Positions 34,301 to 48,012 of a DNA stretch of 64,000 bases are shown one piece after another. The notes under the pieces are model-generated. The model had not been told where the DNA came from. It ran no database searches and worked only from the letters and a program-made list of their open reading frames with translations. Both the position numbers and the translations under genes were made by a program. Origin of the DNA: Taenia hydatigena (Eukaryota > Platyhelminthes > Cestoda > Cyclophyllidea > Taeniidae). The DNA lies in NCBI GenBank assembly GCA_036345935.2, contig JADWOT020000003.1:23578509-23642508 (forward strand). Reading direction: 5' to 3'. Numbering within the stretch: position 1 is the first letter of the stretch; the number at the start of each line of letters is the position of its first letter.

Positions 34301-37300
34301 TTGTTACCGAAATGGTTCGCATGATTAGCCTTCGCTTCATTCTGTAAGCCCAAAAGCAATGTTATTTAGCGATTTGAATCAGGATAGCAGGATTATTTGA
34401 ACGGTGATCGCTTTCCCCTGATCGTCTAGGGAGTGAAGCGGCCCCTTAAAATTAAGCAGTCCTACTTTGGGTAAAATTCCTCACACAGAATTTCACAACC
34501 ATTTTCATGGTCACATTCATTTTCGAATATGAAAAGGGTTGAGGAGCTATGCCATAGAGCTAGCTGATTATATTTGCAGGTTCTGTCAATATCCACTAGT
34601 TCCAAACACTTTTCACTTGGAAATCACAAGAGACATCCATTAAAATGTGGACAAAGATTAAGAATGGTGCAATCTCAGCAGCACTGTGATTATCCAGAGA
34701 AAAGAGTATAATTTGAGAAACTAAATTAACGTTCAGTTTATGTTAGCTGCAAGAACTCTAGAAAGGGAAGTAGTTTGTCCATAGGTCTTTTGAAATTCCA
34801 CCGAACAAAGAGCTCCAACTGCTTATCACACCCGTTTGTGTCTGAGTTTTAGTTGCCACGTCCAAACTCTCTTTTAGTGTCCACAAACTTGTCTGCTTTG
34901 TTCTTGCTTAAAAGAAAGTAAATCGCAACTTTCAGTTAGCATATTAACAATCATGTTCAGACTGGAAATGCGTAGCCCTCAGCAGGTCTGCTAACCAGAG
35001 CGCCACCCACGGGTCCAAAATCCGCGCGTTTCGTTTGAGTATCGCGTGAATAAACAAACACACTAACACACACGCATACTTGTCGGTGTACTATGACCAT
35101 TTTCCATTTTTTCTGTCAATGCCTTAAATGTAGGTCAAACTTTGACAGCTTTGGCTCATTTCAGAGTACAAAAATGAGTGATTTCATCTATCCACCTTAA
35201 TTGCATAAGAAAGATCTGATAGGAAGACCTTGCTTCCAGGTCACTGAGTAAACGTGAAACTGATTCATGCACCTGTTGGTTAGTCTCTTAGGCGTTGACG
35301 AACGCCGTCGCTATGCTGATTCAGCAACGACCTGAAAGAGGGTAAGTCCACGTGCTTTGTTGGGAAATAGCAGTGGAGGCACCTAATGGACAATATGTTT
35401 GGCGCAGCGGCAGTAAACTTGTTTTTGCATGTGGGCGGTGGGGCGTGGGATCCGCTTCTAGGTTATCCAGAGTAATGGCAGAGATGGTGCAATTAATTCG
35501 ATACTGTTGGAGTGCAGGTTATTTAAAACCTGATCCTGCAATTTTCAATGTGTTTTAAACTCATGCTTATTGTGTCCCTTAGCCACCAGAAACTGCCGTT
35601 GTGCCCGTTTCCTTTAAATTATAGCATCCGCGAGTTACTCTTAAAAGTGTTCTGTGCCATCCAACTCTACCATAAGGGCATAATAGAAGCGTGGAAATAG
35701 TGACATAAGGAGTGTAAAAACCTTTAAAATAAATTCACGTAGAAAGCTCAAGCCACACGAGACGCCGAAATACTCCATACAGTCGTCGGACAAATGTGAA
35801 TCCCAAGATTGGCGAGAGACGCTACTAGAGCCTCGTTCTTAGGAATGTCTTGGCGATGTAATTTTGCAGCCTTATGATATTTGCCTTTGCTTTACATCAC
35901 CCTTGAACAATTAATTAAGAAATAAGGTAGAAAGTTAAGAAATAAGAGTGAAAAAAGTGGAGACGACGATGGACACTAGCTGCTCGTTTGTATTATGCTG
36001 GAAGAGGTCAGATTGGGATTCTTCTGTTAGTTCATCGGAAACAATTGCTAAAAAATAAAGCCTTTCTACCGTATGTTCAAAATCTCACCTCGACCGTTCT
36101 TCTCATTTATAAATTCATCGCAGGTTTAACGAACTTCAGCAATCTCCATGAATTGTTGTAAGATAATTTCACTATAAAAAAGTTGTCTGATCTTCCATTT
36201 TCGTTAATCGTTGCTAGTATGTCTGATACGTACTATGCTAGTGTTTTTTTCTAGATGTCTTAGGTGTACTTTTCAGAGCGTTTACTCCCCATGGTACAGA
36301 ACTGGTCTCTTTTAGTTACTACCCTTCCCTAGGCGCATCCCTCAGAAGAGCTCAAGAGTGTCCGACCTATTCTGCGATGTCCCGATAACTCAGCCGATGG
36401 CCCATCTCCAGGGTCCTTTAAAGGCAATTGTATCAGCGTATAAGCACTGAGGGATTGACAAAGCGGGCAAGTGGACCAGGACTCCATGCTGAATCTCGGA
36501 TTTCTGGTTATTACAACAAAATTTTATACTGATGTCATTATCTTGAGGACACAGCAATCAACCAATCACAACAGGGAGGTTCGTTGCTATCACGGTTTCC
36601 CATTTGATCCATTCGCATCCAATTGTTTGCTTCGCTTTTCTATTGTCTGTGTTTGTGGGTTTCGCTTGTTGCCAGCCTCTTTCATTATGCAAACAGGCAT
36701 AATTTTGAGGCGATGAGAGGTGAATAGGACCCATTTTCGGAATTATTTATTCATAAAAGCTTATGCTTCTACAGATGAACTTAAAAGTATTAATATTTTT
36801 TATGCACAAATCATCTCAGCCCTCGTTTAGTGACTATGAAATAAATTTAATCCTCAATTGAAACTAAGCCTGATACTTGAAGCAAATTTTACTAGAGTTC
36901 TCGTTTTATCTTGTTTCGACATTAATCTATCCTGATGCACTTTTATTTCTTCAGTAAAAGTCCTGTTTGCAAGGAAGATTGGTTGCACATTTTTAACACT
37001 TACCACTTTTAGGATTCATTTGATTCAACACTGAAGCTGCATCTCATTACCAGCGGCCATACACTGCAAAAATTGCAAGGTTTCTGATTGTGGCCAAAGT
37101 ATGAACTAATTGCCACTAACGTAATGCACATTTCGCAAAATTCTAGCGCTTCCATCAATCAACTCAATAAGTCTGCTTGATCCTCGTCTCCTTGGTGAAC
37201 ACACACCGATGGAGATGGGTGGTCCCGCGACACCTTCACGAAACATTAAGAGCGAATTTGTTATCTGATATCCAATTGATCAAAGGTACGGCTAATCACC

Positions 37301-40300
37301 ATCTCTCAATTCCCTACCTTCATCACTTTTAATAAAAAAAGAACTTGAAACTCCCATCTTAACTGAAACAGAAGAAACTAATGGATCTTTAAATACGAAA
37401 CAAGATTTAACTATTTCCTTTATAGGACCTCCAACTGCCACCGCTTTCACAGAACACAGCAACTGCGATACTATTGTTGAAGGTAACTATGAGTCACCTT
37501 ATCAACTTCTGACAAGTTAATTGGTTGTTGTGGCCTTTTGTGTGAGTTGAGGAAACAAAACACAGACGCCAACCTAGACACCGTGCACAGACGTGTTCCA
37601 TTGTCTCAAACTTTAATCAAAATCTGCGTGGGTGGCAGCTCAGCAACAAAACCACCTGACTTTGTTTGGAGGTGATATTTGACTCTCAATTAACTAAGCC
37701 TTTAATTTTCACACAGGTGCATAATTGTTTTTAAGGGGAAGTCGGGCAAAAATGACATCCGATATTGGTAGATAAATGCTAAGCAAAAATGCTTCAGCAT
37801 TGGATTGTGTCCGGCGCACAAAAATGAGTTACCATTGTGTTTTACACCATTATCCATCAAATTTGACATCTTTCTGCCTTGACGGAAAATAGCTGTATAA
37901 TCTTTGGGCCTACTTGGTAGAAGATGTTAATGCACTTAACTTTTGACTAACAAAACAGTGGAGTGATCCAAATACTATGGAGAATGGGTGATAACTAAAT
38001 TTTTGCTTGTAAGAACTTGTGGAAAAATATTTCCGGGCCTTTGTGTCGCAGCCTAAAATGACGAGAGTGGGACAAGGCCTTGAACAGCAAAGCAACTCAG
38101 ATAAGAAAGTTGAGTCGTAGTTCTGACTGTCAACTTACAGTCAGGAGAGCAAGGTGATCTAACAGGACATCAATGCCAACGATGTGAGTGCCTCCCAGCA
38201 ATGGAAGCAGCAGTATTCAAAGAAACAATACCAAAAGAATAAGGAGAAAACGCATTAGCCTGAGCTCAAATTACTTTCTAGCATCCATCTTCGCCCTTTT
38301 CGTCTTTAAGAGATTTCCGGTTTTTTAATACTGTAAACCAATTTCGGGGAAATCCAGGGCACTGCATAAGACATCTCGCAGCAGCGGTATATGATGTGGA
38401 TCGGAGCGGTGAATTTGTCAGTGCTGACCTTGCACCATGCACCGGCGCGTGCAGATGTGGTGAGGGGTTTAATTGGAGCCGCTACAGAGGCAGGACGAAC
38501 GGAAGAGGGAAGCGGAACAAGAGAGGGCATGGGAGTGGGGGCGGGGGGTGGTGTCATGCGCTCTCTTGCACGTGCCCATCCGAGCGATAATTGGCACGGC
38601 GTTCCGTACCACGAAGGTGAGTTTCATAGTTTCTACGTGGGAACTCTGTAATCGTAGTTTACAGAATCTGACGGACGCTTAGGTAGTTCACTAAAGGGAC
38701 GTGAAAACACATTCGTGTTTTATTGAAGTGTCACAATAAAAATAATAATTTGGGTGTTGGAGCTTACCATTGAATGCTGTCCTGCTAATGGCTTCTCAGA
38801 GCGTCAATATCTTGTTCTGTTGAGCTCCAATGAGAACCATCCAATTTACGCAAATATAAGCCCTATTTGTAGCAACAGCTAGAAGATTAATGTCTTTGGG
38901 AGGCTAAAAGGCTTCAAGAATGTCAAACTGCGCTGTCATTAACTGACACAAAGGCCCTTCATTTGCTGCTGCTCAGCCGTCTGAATTTATCTTGACAAAG
39001 TAATGCCTTTTAAACAGTTGCATAGTGAACATTCGCAAATTATACCTGCCCGAGATCACTCCGCTTGTTCGCTCGTCGAGCACAAAAACAAAGTGCAGCT
39101 TTTTAACAACCTTAGCTGATGCCTTCCTCTGCAACGTTGAGATCCGAACATCAGCAGAAGAACACCTAATTGCTGTCCTCTAGGATCGTACGAAGTCAAT
39201 CCAACTCTCCTAACTATCCTTGAAGTAACTAACCGACTTTGGCTCTGCAATATCCGCTTGATTTTAGAAACACGTATTATTTTATTCGCCTTCTCTCCAC
39301 TACTTTTCGGTGGACAGGAGTATTGCGACCTCGAAAAGTATTAGAATTCTTGCAAGAAAACCAGTATAGTTTTGACACAGATTTAGGATAAATTACGCCC
39401 TTTCACTTTCAAAATGACTGCTTAAAGTACACGTGAATCATTGTTTTGTACGTGTCAGGGCACGTAATTGACACATTCATCGCCCCACTTTTAACCGGGC
39501 CCCTCTGCGATGCGTGGACCGCTCATGGAGTACATTGGCCCACGTGCACTTAAAACGGGCCAGCTTGCAGCATAGTGGCAACCGTTTTAGGTGCTAAATC
39601 TTCCGCAACTCGGCCTCCGCGCTGATAAGCTCGAGCTCTACCGCCAGTCTTTAGGTCCTTCAATGTATTCATAGTAAAGGTAGGCCTTGACCTGCTATCG
39701 GAGAAGGCACTATCATTGTTGGAATTAAGATTCAGATACACTGAATGCTTACTAAGCAAATCACGATCTCAAAGTAAATAATACACCATGAGTATATGAT
39801 TCTATGGAGACACTCGACAAAAAGGGCAAGGAATTCGTACCTTTTGTTAATAGCTATCAAACCAATGGCAGAACAAGGACAAATTTAAAGGAGTTAAGAT
39901 CACTTGTCAGAGGACTACCGGCAGGGATGGCTTGAGATCTAAAAATGGGTTAAATTGTAAAAAAATGATGCCCACAAAAGGTGCAAGAAGTGAAGAATAA
40001 ATAGCAGAGATTACCTGGATTCAAGGAAATTGCATGAAATGGTAAGTACTCAGCTTATTTTGTTTAATTTTATGTAATGCTACGTGGACCTACCTCGACT
40101 CCAATCAGCTAATCTCCAAACCAGCAGCATGAAGCTCTCACACTCGTGATAGACGGAGTTTGATGCGCGTGAGCGGCGAAGTCTGAAGCTCTACGGGACA
40201 CAAATAAGTCGTATTAACCGTCACTTTGTGAGTGATGCAAAAAACTACGTAGCAGAGATCAATGTAACAGTTATCAGGCAAACCAGCATTTTTTATACTC

Positions 40301-41579
40301 TGAATATCCATGCTACTTATTACCACCTAAGTACATGAAATACTTAACTAACGCTTTTTCCAAAGGGCAGGTATCAGACTTGACCGTGTGCTACCCACTG
40401 CAGAACAGTAAAATATTCAAATTTGACACTAAAAGGCACTAGGGATGTGTAGTTTGCTGATAAAGAACAAAGCGTTGTTTCGAAGATCTTCGGCATGTCA
40501 GCAGCTTGCGTCAAATTTGCCATGTTAGCTGCATAATCGGCACGTCTACCGTTCAAACTAAACATCACGTTTGGGAAATAAATGCGTGCGAGTCTAAGAT
40601 TGAACTGCGATGCGGAAAATCATTTTAAAATTAGCTGCTTTTTTAACACAGCTAGATGGAATTCTATGATGGGATATGTTATGCTTAACTTCCTTTAAAT
40701 AAAGAGGTGTATTTTGTAGAGAAAATGAAGAGGTAGTTATCCAATAGTATGCTAAGTTAAGCTTGTAATATTCTCTGCCGATCGTGCTTTGCTATGCAAT
40801 ACGGCCTTCGGACTGTGCTACTGGATATCCTGCCCCTTCATGCGGAAGGCTCGGGACTGCATAACGCGCAAATCACGTCCCATACAGCATCAGAATGCAG
40901 TCATTGCACACAAGACTACTGAAACTAGCTATGCAAGCCTTAGGATAAAAAAATGTGGCTTATATTAATTTGAATGAGATCTTTCCGTTATCTGGTTTGT
41001 TGAGTGGAATACACAAAAATTGAATCACGATCATAACTTGGCACCCCTTGTCAATTTATAAAAATAAATACTTGACTTTAATTACTGTGAACGAGCTTAG
41101 TTTTTTTTCTTATGATAAAGCAATTTTTCATTTAACACTTAATCAACTTTTCCCGCTGAATAAAAATGTCGCCAGGTGCCCACACGTTTGAAATCCAGCC
41201 AATTGTAATCGACCGTGCACAGCAGAGGGTCGCTTGGTTAGCGTGGTGTAGGTCTGTTTCTGTGTTCCGCTTTGCATAGTTCTCCCATGCTTTTAATGGG
41301 GTTTTCATCATTATTGCTGTTTGTTTTGTGGTGTTGATTCTTATTTGTGGTCTTCGTCGCGGTATTTATGCGGTCTTAACAGGTTGACTGTTAGTGAAGT
41401 CGTCGCTTTTCTAGTATTCAGTTTGAGCGCATTGTTAATCTCTTAATATGTGTTTTAGTCATTATTTTGATTTGTCTCAACTGCATTTAGCCAACTTTCG
41501 TGACCTTAAAGTGTACTCTACTAGATCGTCAGCACAATTGCCCCAGATTTCCATTTTAAGACCTCGCAAAACCGTCGCA
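31391..41579. other. Gene-poor region between the CDK inhibitor and WAVE genes
   Basis: About 10 kb with no recognised domain. Points of note: a degenerate GAAT/ATGG tetranucleotide tract at about 33029-33112; an exon-like open stretch at about 37120-37482 (listed separately); and a GC-rich patch at 38390-38620 that is open in several frames and ends near a consensus gtgagt donor (38616-38621) but encodes nothing I recognise. The 3' end of this region should hold the WAVE promoter and 5' UTR; no in-frame stop interrupts 41448-41579. Confidence 0.45.
37296..37482 (+). other. Possible isolated exon(s) of an unknown gene
   Basis: One plus-strand frame is open from 37296 to a gtaact donor-like site at 37483, with Ser/Thr/Glu-rich composition and a sumoylation-like IKKE. 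In the same register, about 37122-37265 is also open (ending IKSEFVI before a stop at 37266). Between them lie only two stop codons within about 30 nt. Good acceptor-like sites occur at 37425 (ctttatag) and 37018 region (cacttttag). No start codon, family or consistent multi-exon model could be built, so this may be chance or a decayed gene. Confidence 0.2.
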
Positions 41580-44500
41580 ATGCCTCTCCCACGTTACACC
41601 ATCCAGCCCACGCACATTAGCCGAGTGCACATGCCCGAGAAGCTTGACAATGAGCTTGAGTACGTTTCAAACGAGACGTTGTGCAACCTCATGCACCAGA
41701 TGGCTTCAGTGGCCTCCGTCGCCTCGGAGATCTTCGAAGAACTCACTTCCGATCTGGCCGCCATCTCCACTCGTCTGGGCCGCATTGAGGAGCGTGTGAG
41801 CAGCGTCACGACCACCCTCAAGTCTCTGCCTACGAGTGAAGAGTTTCTCTCCGTCGGCCTGCAGCATCTTACAGCACCTGTGTCAGGTGTACGAGAGCAA
41901 GAGTTGGACAGTCAAGTACTTCATCGCAGTACGAAACCGCGCTGTATGCAGGCGCAGTACGAGGCAGCAGAACCACCGCCACCGTTACATGTGATGGACG
42001 CGCTGAGGGATGATGGCAAGACCACGGCGCGACTCTACTCGGATCCTCGGTTCTTCTTTGACCTCTGGCGCAAGGAGATGTTGGAAGACGCTTTTGATGG
42101 GATCGGCGGTGTTGGGAGTAGTGGCGTTGGTGGCGTAAAAGGAGGTAAAAAGGTTGCGAAGAAGAAAGTAAGTTCTGGCATTGGATTTAACAATTTAGAT
42201 TGGGCTTAAAATATTTCTCAACCATGTTTTGTTTTTGTTTGCCTTATAACTGCACAACGAGCTCTCGGGAAGTTGTTTATTTAAGTGACATCGCTCGCTT
42301 CGTGGCGGTGATGGTGTGCTAGTGGTGGTCGTTATATAAACGAGAGCAAGAATCCCGGGAATCGGGTGCGTATTACTTATATTCTCCGCTTAATCTATTA
42401 TAGTCCATGCATTAAAGTTAACCAGCGAATCCGAGTTACATCTTCTGGCGACTGTTTGTTCCCGTTGAATAGGCCTGCCTTTAAGACTCATTGATCCATT
42501 GATCTGTTTATTTGGCTAAATTGAGCACCTTCAGAAGAAGTTAAATGCAAGGTGTTCCAAGAGGACCACATTGGTCCTTGAAGGTACGCATTTTAATGTC
42601 GTGGGGAACCTATACAAGCGATAAGATATTTTCTCCCCACTATTGTTGCCCTACGTGCAATTTTATGCGTGGTACAAGCAGAAGTATAACTTTTCTACAT
42701 TTTTTTCCTATTCTGATTGAATAGGAAGCCGTCAGCTTGCTAATGGCACTAAATCCCTTTGCTACGGGAATGGCGCGTGGACTAAGGTCAATCGAATAGA
42801 TGAAATTAAGGATTGCACATTAATAACGTTTCATCTTCGTTTCCTTTTCACGACAGTGTCCAATTTTTGAATTAGTCCTACTTTTTGAGGCATTAATGGG
42901 ATAGGCGGCATTATTTACGAGGAATGAAAGTTATCGATCTTTGCAACTTGAGTTACTTCTGTAAGTCTGGAAGTAGCTTTATTGTAGGCATACGAAAGAG
43001 CTAGAAGTGGCATTTGCGGGAGCTAAGGAGTCTGTGCAGCATTGCATTCATTTCGATGCAATGATTTGCCACTATGTTCGGATTAGTCTTGAGTCGGAAG
43101 TAATATTTCTACTTTTAAGCGTCCAAAGCCTAAATCAAAGCCGTCATCCACTCTCGGTGTGAACGATTATCCATCACTGCAGCAACAATTTCTACCACAG
43201 CAAGAGCAAAAACCACTGCAATCTCAGCCACAACAACAGTTGGAGCATCAAGCGTCACAATCACAGCAGTCACTCCCAGTGACCTTACCATCTTCAATGC
43301 CCAGCGAAGGAAGCAATGTGGCGGCGAGCTCGGAGTACGGAGAGCCCGAGGAGACGCTGACTCATCCCAGCGAGTGGATAGCCGGTGCTGCTCGTCCTAC
43401 CCCACCCTTCCCCTACTATCGTGGTGGTAGTGGTAAGTATCGACTCTTCTCCTTCACCCAACACTTTAACAACTTTTGCTGGCTCATAAAAGATGAAATC
43501 TTTGGCTTTTTTTGTTCCTTTCGTATGCGTGCCGTGCTTTCTTGTCTTAAAATTTGTTGTAGTAGTGTGCACTTGATTGTTTTTTATCACTATCGCCTTT
43601 TGGTGGATATTTGAGCAAATTAATTAAACGCGTAGAAAATGGGACTTCTCATGTTTAAGAATTTAGATCAAAGTCTAGTGATTTTTTCATTACTACTCTG
43701 GTGGGTTTTGAGAGCTGGTTTTGACTCTTTCACAACCGTGTTATTATTTGTCCGGATTCATATTTGTGTAAGACCTTTTCGTACTACCTGCCTTTTCACT
43801 CTTACGAAAGTTGTGCCGCTTTTATCTCGCCTCTTGTCGAAGAATTCTCTGAGTCGGAAGGTGTGGGACGCCCGGATGTTTTTTCCAGTCTCAGGCATAC
43901 CAGTCATTTCTGATCTATCCCCACAGTTTAGTTTTAACTGCCGCCTGGCAGAAAACTTGGTCGCGATAGGAGATGCTCACTGAACCCACCTTTTCAAGTG
44001 GCTGTTCGCACGCTTCCCGATGCACGCCTCGCCTGGATCTGGAGAGTACCGTTGTTTGCATGCATTGCATAGTAGATATATGCGTCATTCCATGATGGGG
44101 GCTTTCAATACGTTCTCCTCCTCACTTTGAACCCTCATCGCTTGACGGTTGAACCTGACTATCTTGATTCAAGCCGAAGTTAGCTCTTTTCCATTGCTGC
44201 TGAATTACATTTGTTTGATTGGGTACTGTTTTACTCAACGATGGATTTATTCCGTTCGCGAAGGCTCACTGTCGATAATGCTAGTTAGATTAGCCATTCA
44301 ATTACACCTAAATCAACCGAGAAAGTCATGGAATCTACTAACCAAATACCAAAGTATGCCGCCTAAGTTTTAAGTGTTCCTCTTCGCTTTTCACGTAGCT
44401 TGGAAATGCACCATTGTTAGATTCTCGCCTGATCCGCTTTTTTGATGCGAAGTTAAGAGAACGGGGCTATCTTGGGTTACCTGCAAGCGATTCATTTACT

Positions 44501-47500
44501 GCCCACTCCACACTTCTAGTGTGCCCGTATCACGCTTACTTTCACTGTCTGATGAACCTCAGACGGAATCGTTTACTATGAGTTCTTTAATTCCTGAAGG
44601 CCAAGCAAGGGTTGCGATTGGTGACTATCATCTCGATACGATACAACTCGAATTTGAGCAAGTAAGACTCTTGAAATATGTCTAGAACTAATTAAACGAT
44701 CGAGAGCAAGGCAGCGTAAGGCTTCATTGTTTTGCAGTGAGGAGATTTGCACTTAGAGATTAAAGGAGAAAATACTCGACTTTATTCTCCGCACCTTCTT
44801 GATGATGATATTTCTCTGCGTTACAGCAACATTTTCCTGGCACTGGGATTAGGCATCTGCATTTCTGGCAGAATAGGTCGTTGTGAAATCGAAATGAGGT
44901 AGCAGCGGAGATGAGAGGGGTCGGGTTGTTTGCCTTTAGAGACAAGCGGAATTGGCATGCTTGTGTTTCACTGGATAGGGGCTGCAAACATTATTTTAAG
45001 AAGCTTACCACAGGTACTTCCATTTTTATGATAAAATCATCAATTCATTTTATAACTTTATTAGTGAAAGCAGATATGAGCCTTTTAGTAATTTGTGTTT
45101 GCCTGAGACTAAGTGGATTCACTGGGTCAGTAAGTGCAAAATTGGCTGCTTTATTATCATCTAAAATAGATTTACTGGGTGCCTGCCTGGAACGATCTTG
45201 GTTCCTATCTAATCGTCGAATTAACAAGTAATTATCAAACAGGAACTATTTTTATTTCCTACACATGTGGCGGTATTCCACTTTTGAATTTGTTCTGGAT
45301 AATTGCTACTCTCAAAGGCTGGCATTTCTTTGCGCGGAGGACGTTCACTTCATCACAGTATTGGGGTAAATCCGACACCACAAGCCATGCATTTTTTTGT
45401 AGCCTCAAAGCCCCAATTATTAGGTATCTTAAGGCACAGTCGACTCCGGGCTGTCTCTGTGCTAGAGTGCTGTTGGATCGCATCAAGACGGCAAAAGGCT
45501 AATGCTGTTTTCATTCATTCCTAGAGGAAGTCGGACCCTCCATACTTAACAACTACTGAGTGGTTGCCAGTCATTCCGTTAGTGGTAGCCTAGGGTTCTG
45601 GATGCAAAAGTACTGCTGCACGATTTGTGATGGATTTCAACTGCTTTTGGACGAAAGTAGCCTTTATTCCTACTACTGCGCTGATGGAAGTGCTTAGCTT
45701 CCTTGGCTTAGCAGCCTCTAGCCACTCTTCTATCAATCTTCTATTTTTTGCAATAGCTTTGAATCACTTTCTTTGTCCTATTGATTAAGCTTAACCACTT
45801 TCTCTACTTTAATGCTATTGCCTCCACTCGGTTGTCATTTGTGCCGCTGATTTTCTGTGGGAATTCTACGATAGTACCGGTTCTTTTGCCTTGTCGTCGT
45901 TGAATCGGCGGATATTTGTATTCACTCTTCTTGTGGTATTCGGTATTTGGATAAGATTTTCTATACTTGTGAAGGAAATTTCTCCTCTTTTTATCCGGAG
46001 TGGATGGTGTCATGCCTACGGTATACTAAAATGTTAACCTGATAAAGCATCCAGCAGCCACCGCTTTCCATCCGTTTTGCAACTCGGCGCACCTAAGTAC
46101 TTGTCAGCTACTCAGATCTCAGTCGAAAACTTGGGCTTTGGCACTTCCCTGAATGCAAACGCACCTTGTCAGCCAAGTTGCCTTTGGTACGAACTGACGA
46201 TCTTGGCATGCGCGCACACGGTGTTGTTGGCATCGATCTCGTTCTTGTGCCACCTAAGTGCGTCTTTGCGCTTTACACCGGATTCCCCAAGCTGTCAAGT
46301 TGCTAACTTAATGCCTGTCCCCTAGCTATTGCCCCGTATGCTGGAGTGGATTTCTTGTAGACTTGTGTGTTCAGTCAACTACTCTCATAGTAGAATGCGT
46401 CAAGTGCGAGAAATGCGATTCAGTCTGATAGTGCAGAGAATTTTGGATGGCTTTTGTTTTGCACTACGGCGTTTTCACAACAATATGGCTATTTATTCGT
46501 GAGTATGCCAGGGACTAAAAAATCCACAATTCCGCCTTCATTGCATATGTTAACCTCGCTTGCCTTATTACTTGCCAAATTACGAACTTGTTTTTTTGTT
46601 TCTAAAAATGTCATTCTCACAAGTGCTAATAGCAAACAGCACGCGATTGTTTGGTTTTGTGCATGTACCCCATTCGTTTTTTCTCACCATTCAGGTTGAT
46701 CTCACGTCAACACTTGTGTTGCCATTGGTGACAACTTTGATTTAGTTTGCGTGAGGCAAAGCTCCCATGCTGTGTTATTGATAAATGGAAATCGTTTTTC
46801 ATGCATTTGGGCCTACCCGCCTAGAGATTGCCATTTGCCTTTTTATCACCATGTTAACTGATTTGCTCCACATTCGATTGACGTTATTGGTATTTAACTG
46901 TACCGAAGCTTTACTTTGTTCAAATGAAAGTCGGTGACTTTTCGTTTTTATGCTTGAAACCGATCGTCTACCCTTGTGCTTAACGCCCATTTTCTAAAAA
47001 GTGAATTTTTGCTTAATGTCATCCAATTTCAAACATTATGCTGTGCTAAGATTGCTTTGTCTACCGAGCAGCTCCCAACATTATCAAAGATACACTTAGG
47101 CTGCAATTCTCCTTCCCTAGAATCGTCACATTTTCTCCTTTTCAGATGGTGAACTCATGGCCAGTTCATGTGAGTCGCCACCACCACCACCGCCTCCTCC
47201 TCCACCCCTGATGGACCTTTCTATCTCCTCTGTGGGTGGAGCCAGTGGAAACGGTTGTGGAGGTGCACCCCTTTCCGTGGAACCCATCCATAACCTTCCA
47301 CCTTATGCTCCCTCCCTATCTGTAGGTTGCACAGGCCAAATAAAATATTTCTTCTACTTACTTCATTTAAGTAAAACGACTTCTTTGACAGCCACAACTT
47401 GATGGAAGCGGAGACGCCTTGAATGTAAGCGCAGATCTACTACCACCACCACCACCGCCCGCCGTAATGACTAACAGCTCTGAAAACGTCCTTTCGGCAT

Positions 47501-48012
47501 CCTTCCACACTGAACACCCACCGCCGCCGCCTCCCCCTCCTCCACCACCACCTCCTCCTCCCCTCCATTCCTCAAATACCGGTGAATCCTCCTCAAAACC
47601 AATACTACCTGGCCCCCCACGAGACCTACTCTCCGATATTCGAGCAGGTGCCTTCCACTTACGCAAAGTCAGCGAACGCCAATTACCTCCTAGGGTCGAG
47701 GCGAAGTATTCGACTGCTAGCCGTATCTGCGACGTTTCTGTGAGTTCACAATCCATGTCCATTCCTCTCCATTCTGCTCCATACATCCTATTCACTTTTT
47801 CTCGAAAGCTTTACCTGCCTACGTCTTTCTCTCATTCGGAAATATCCCCTCCCTTCCCTCCCCCCACTGCTACTGTGTGGCTCGTTCAATTTACCCTTAT
47901 TTTTGACTTGTAGGCGATCTTCGAAATGGTGAGCAGGAGGCGACAGTGTTTGGAGAACACCTCGGAGGACGACGATGACAAGACAAGTGATTCTTGTGGA
48001 TGGGAGGATTAG
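41580..48012 (+). CDS. WAVE/SCAR (WASF) actin nucleation-promoting factor, complete
   Basis: Exons: 41580-42167, 43120-43432, 47146-47321, 47392-47739 and 47914-48012. All are GT-AG with consistent phases; 1,524 nt, 507 aa. The start MPLPRYTIQP matches the conserved WAVE N-terminus (MPL plus basic and P residues) and has G at -3. Residues 1 to about 180 form the WAVE homology domain (NELEYVSNETLCNLMHQ, then YRDDGK-like RDDGKTTARLY and SDPRFFFDLWRKEML), which docks to Abi/HSPC300 in the WAVE complex. A short basic stretch (KKVAKKK) ends exon 1; exon 2 is Gln/Ser/Pro-rich. Exons 3 and 4 carry poly-Pro runs (the longer has 15 Pro), profilin/SH3 ligands. The VCA module follows: WH2 (RDLLSDIRAGAFHLRKV), central region (DVSAIFEMVSRRRQ) split across the exon 4/5 junction, and an acidic tail ending in Trp-Glu-Asp (EDDDDKTSDSCGWED). 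By family it activates Arp2/3 downstream of Rac at the leading edge. The WH2 has one extra residue before its LRKV compared with vertebrate WAVEs. Intron 2 is 3.7 kb; introns 3 and 4 are only 70 and 174 nt. Confidence 0.95.

Noticed and set aside
38391..38651. GC-rich patch open in several frames with a gtgagt donor
   Set aside because: Being open on both strands is explained by GC richness and few stop codons. No acceptor-partner exon or domain was found.
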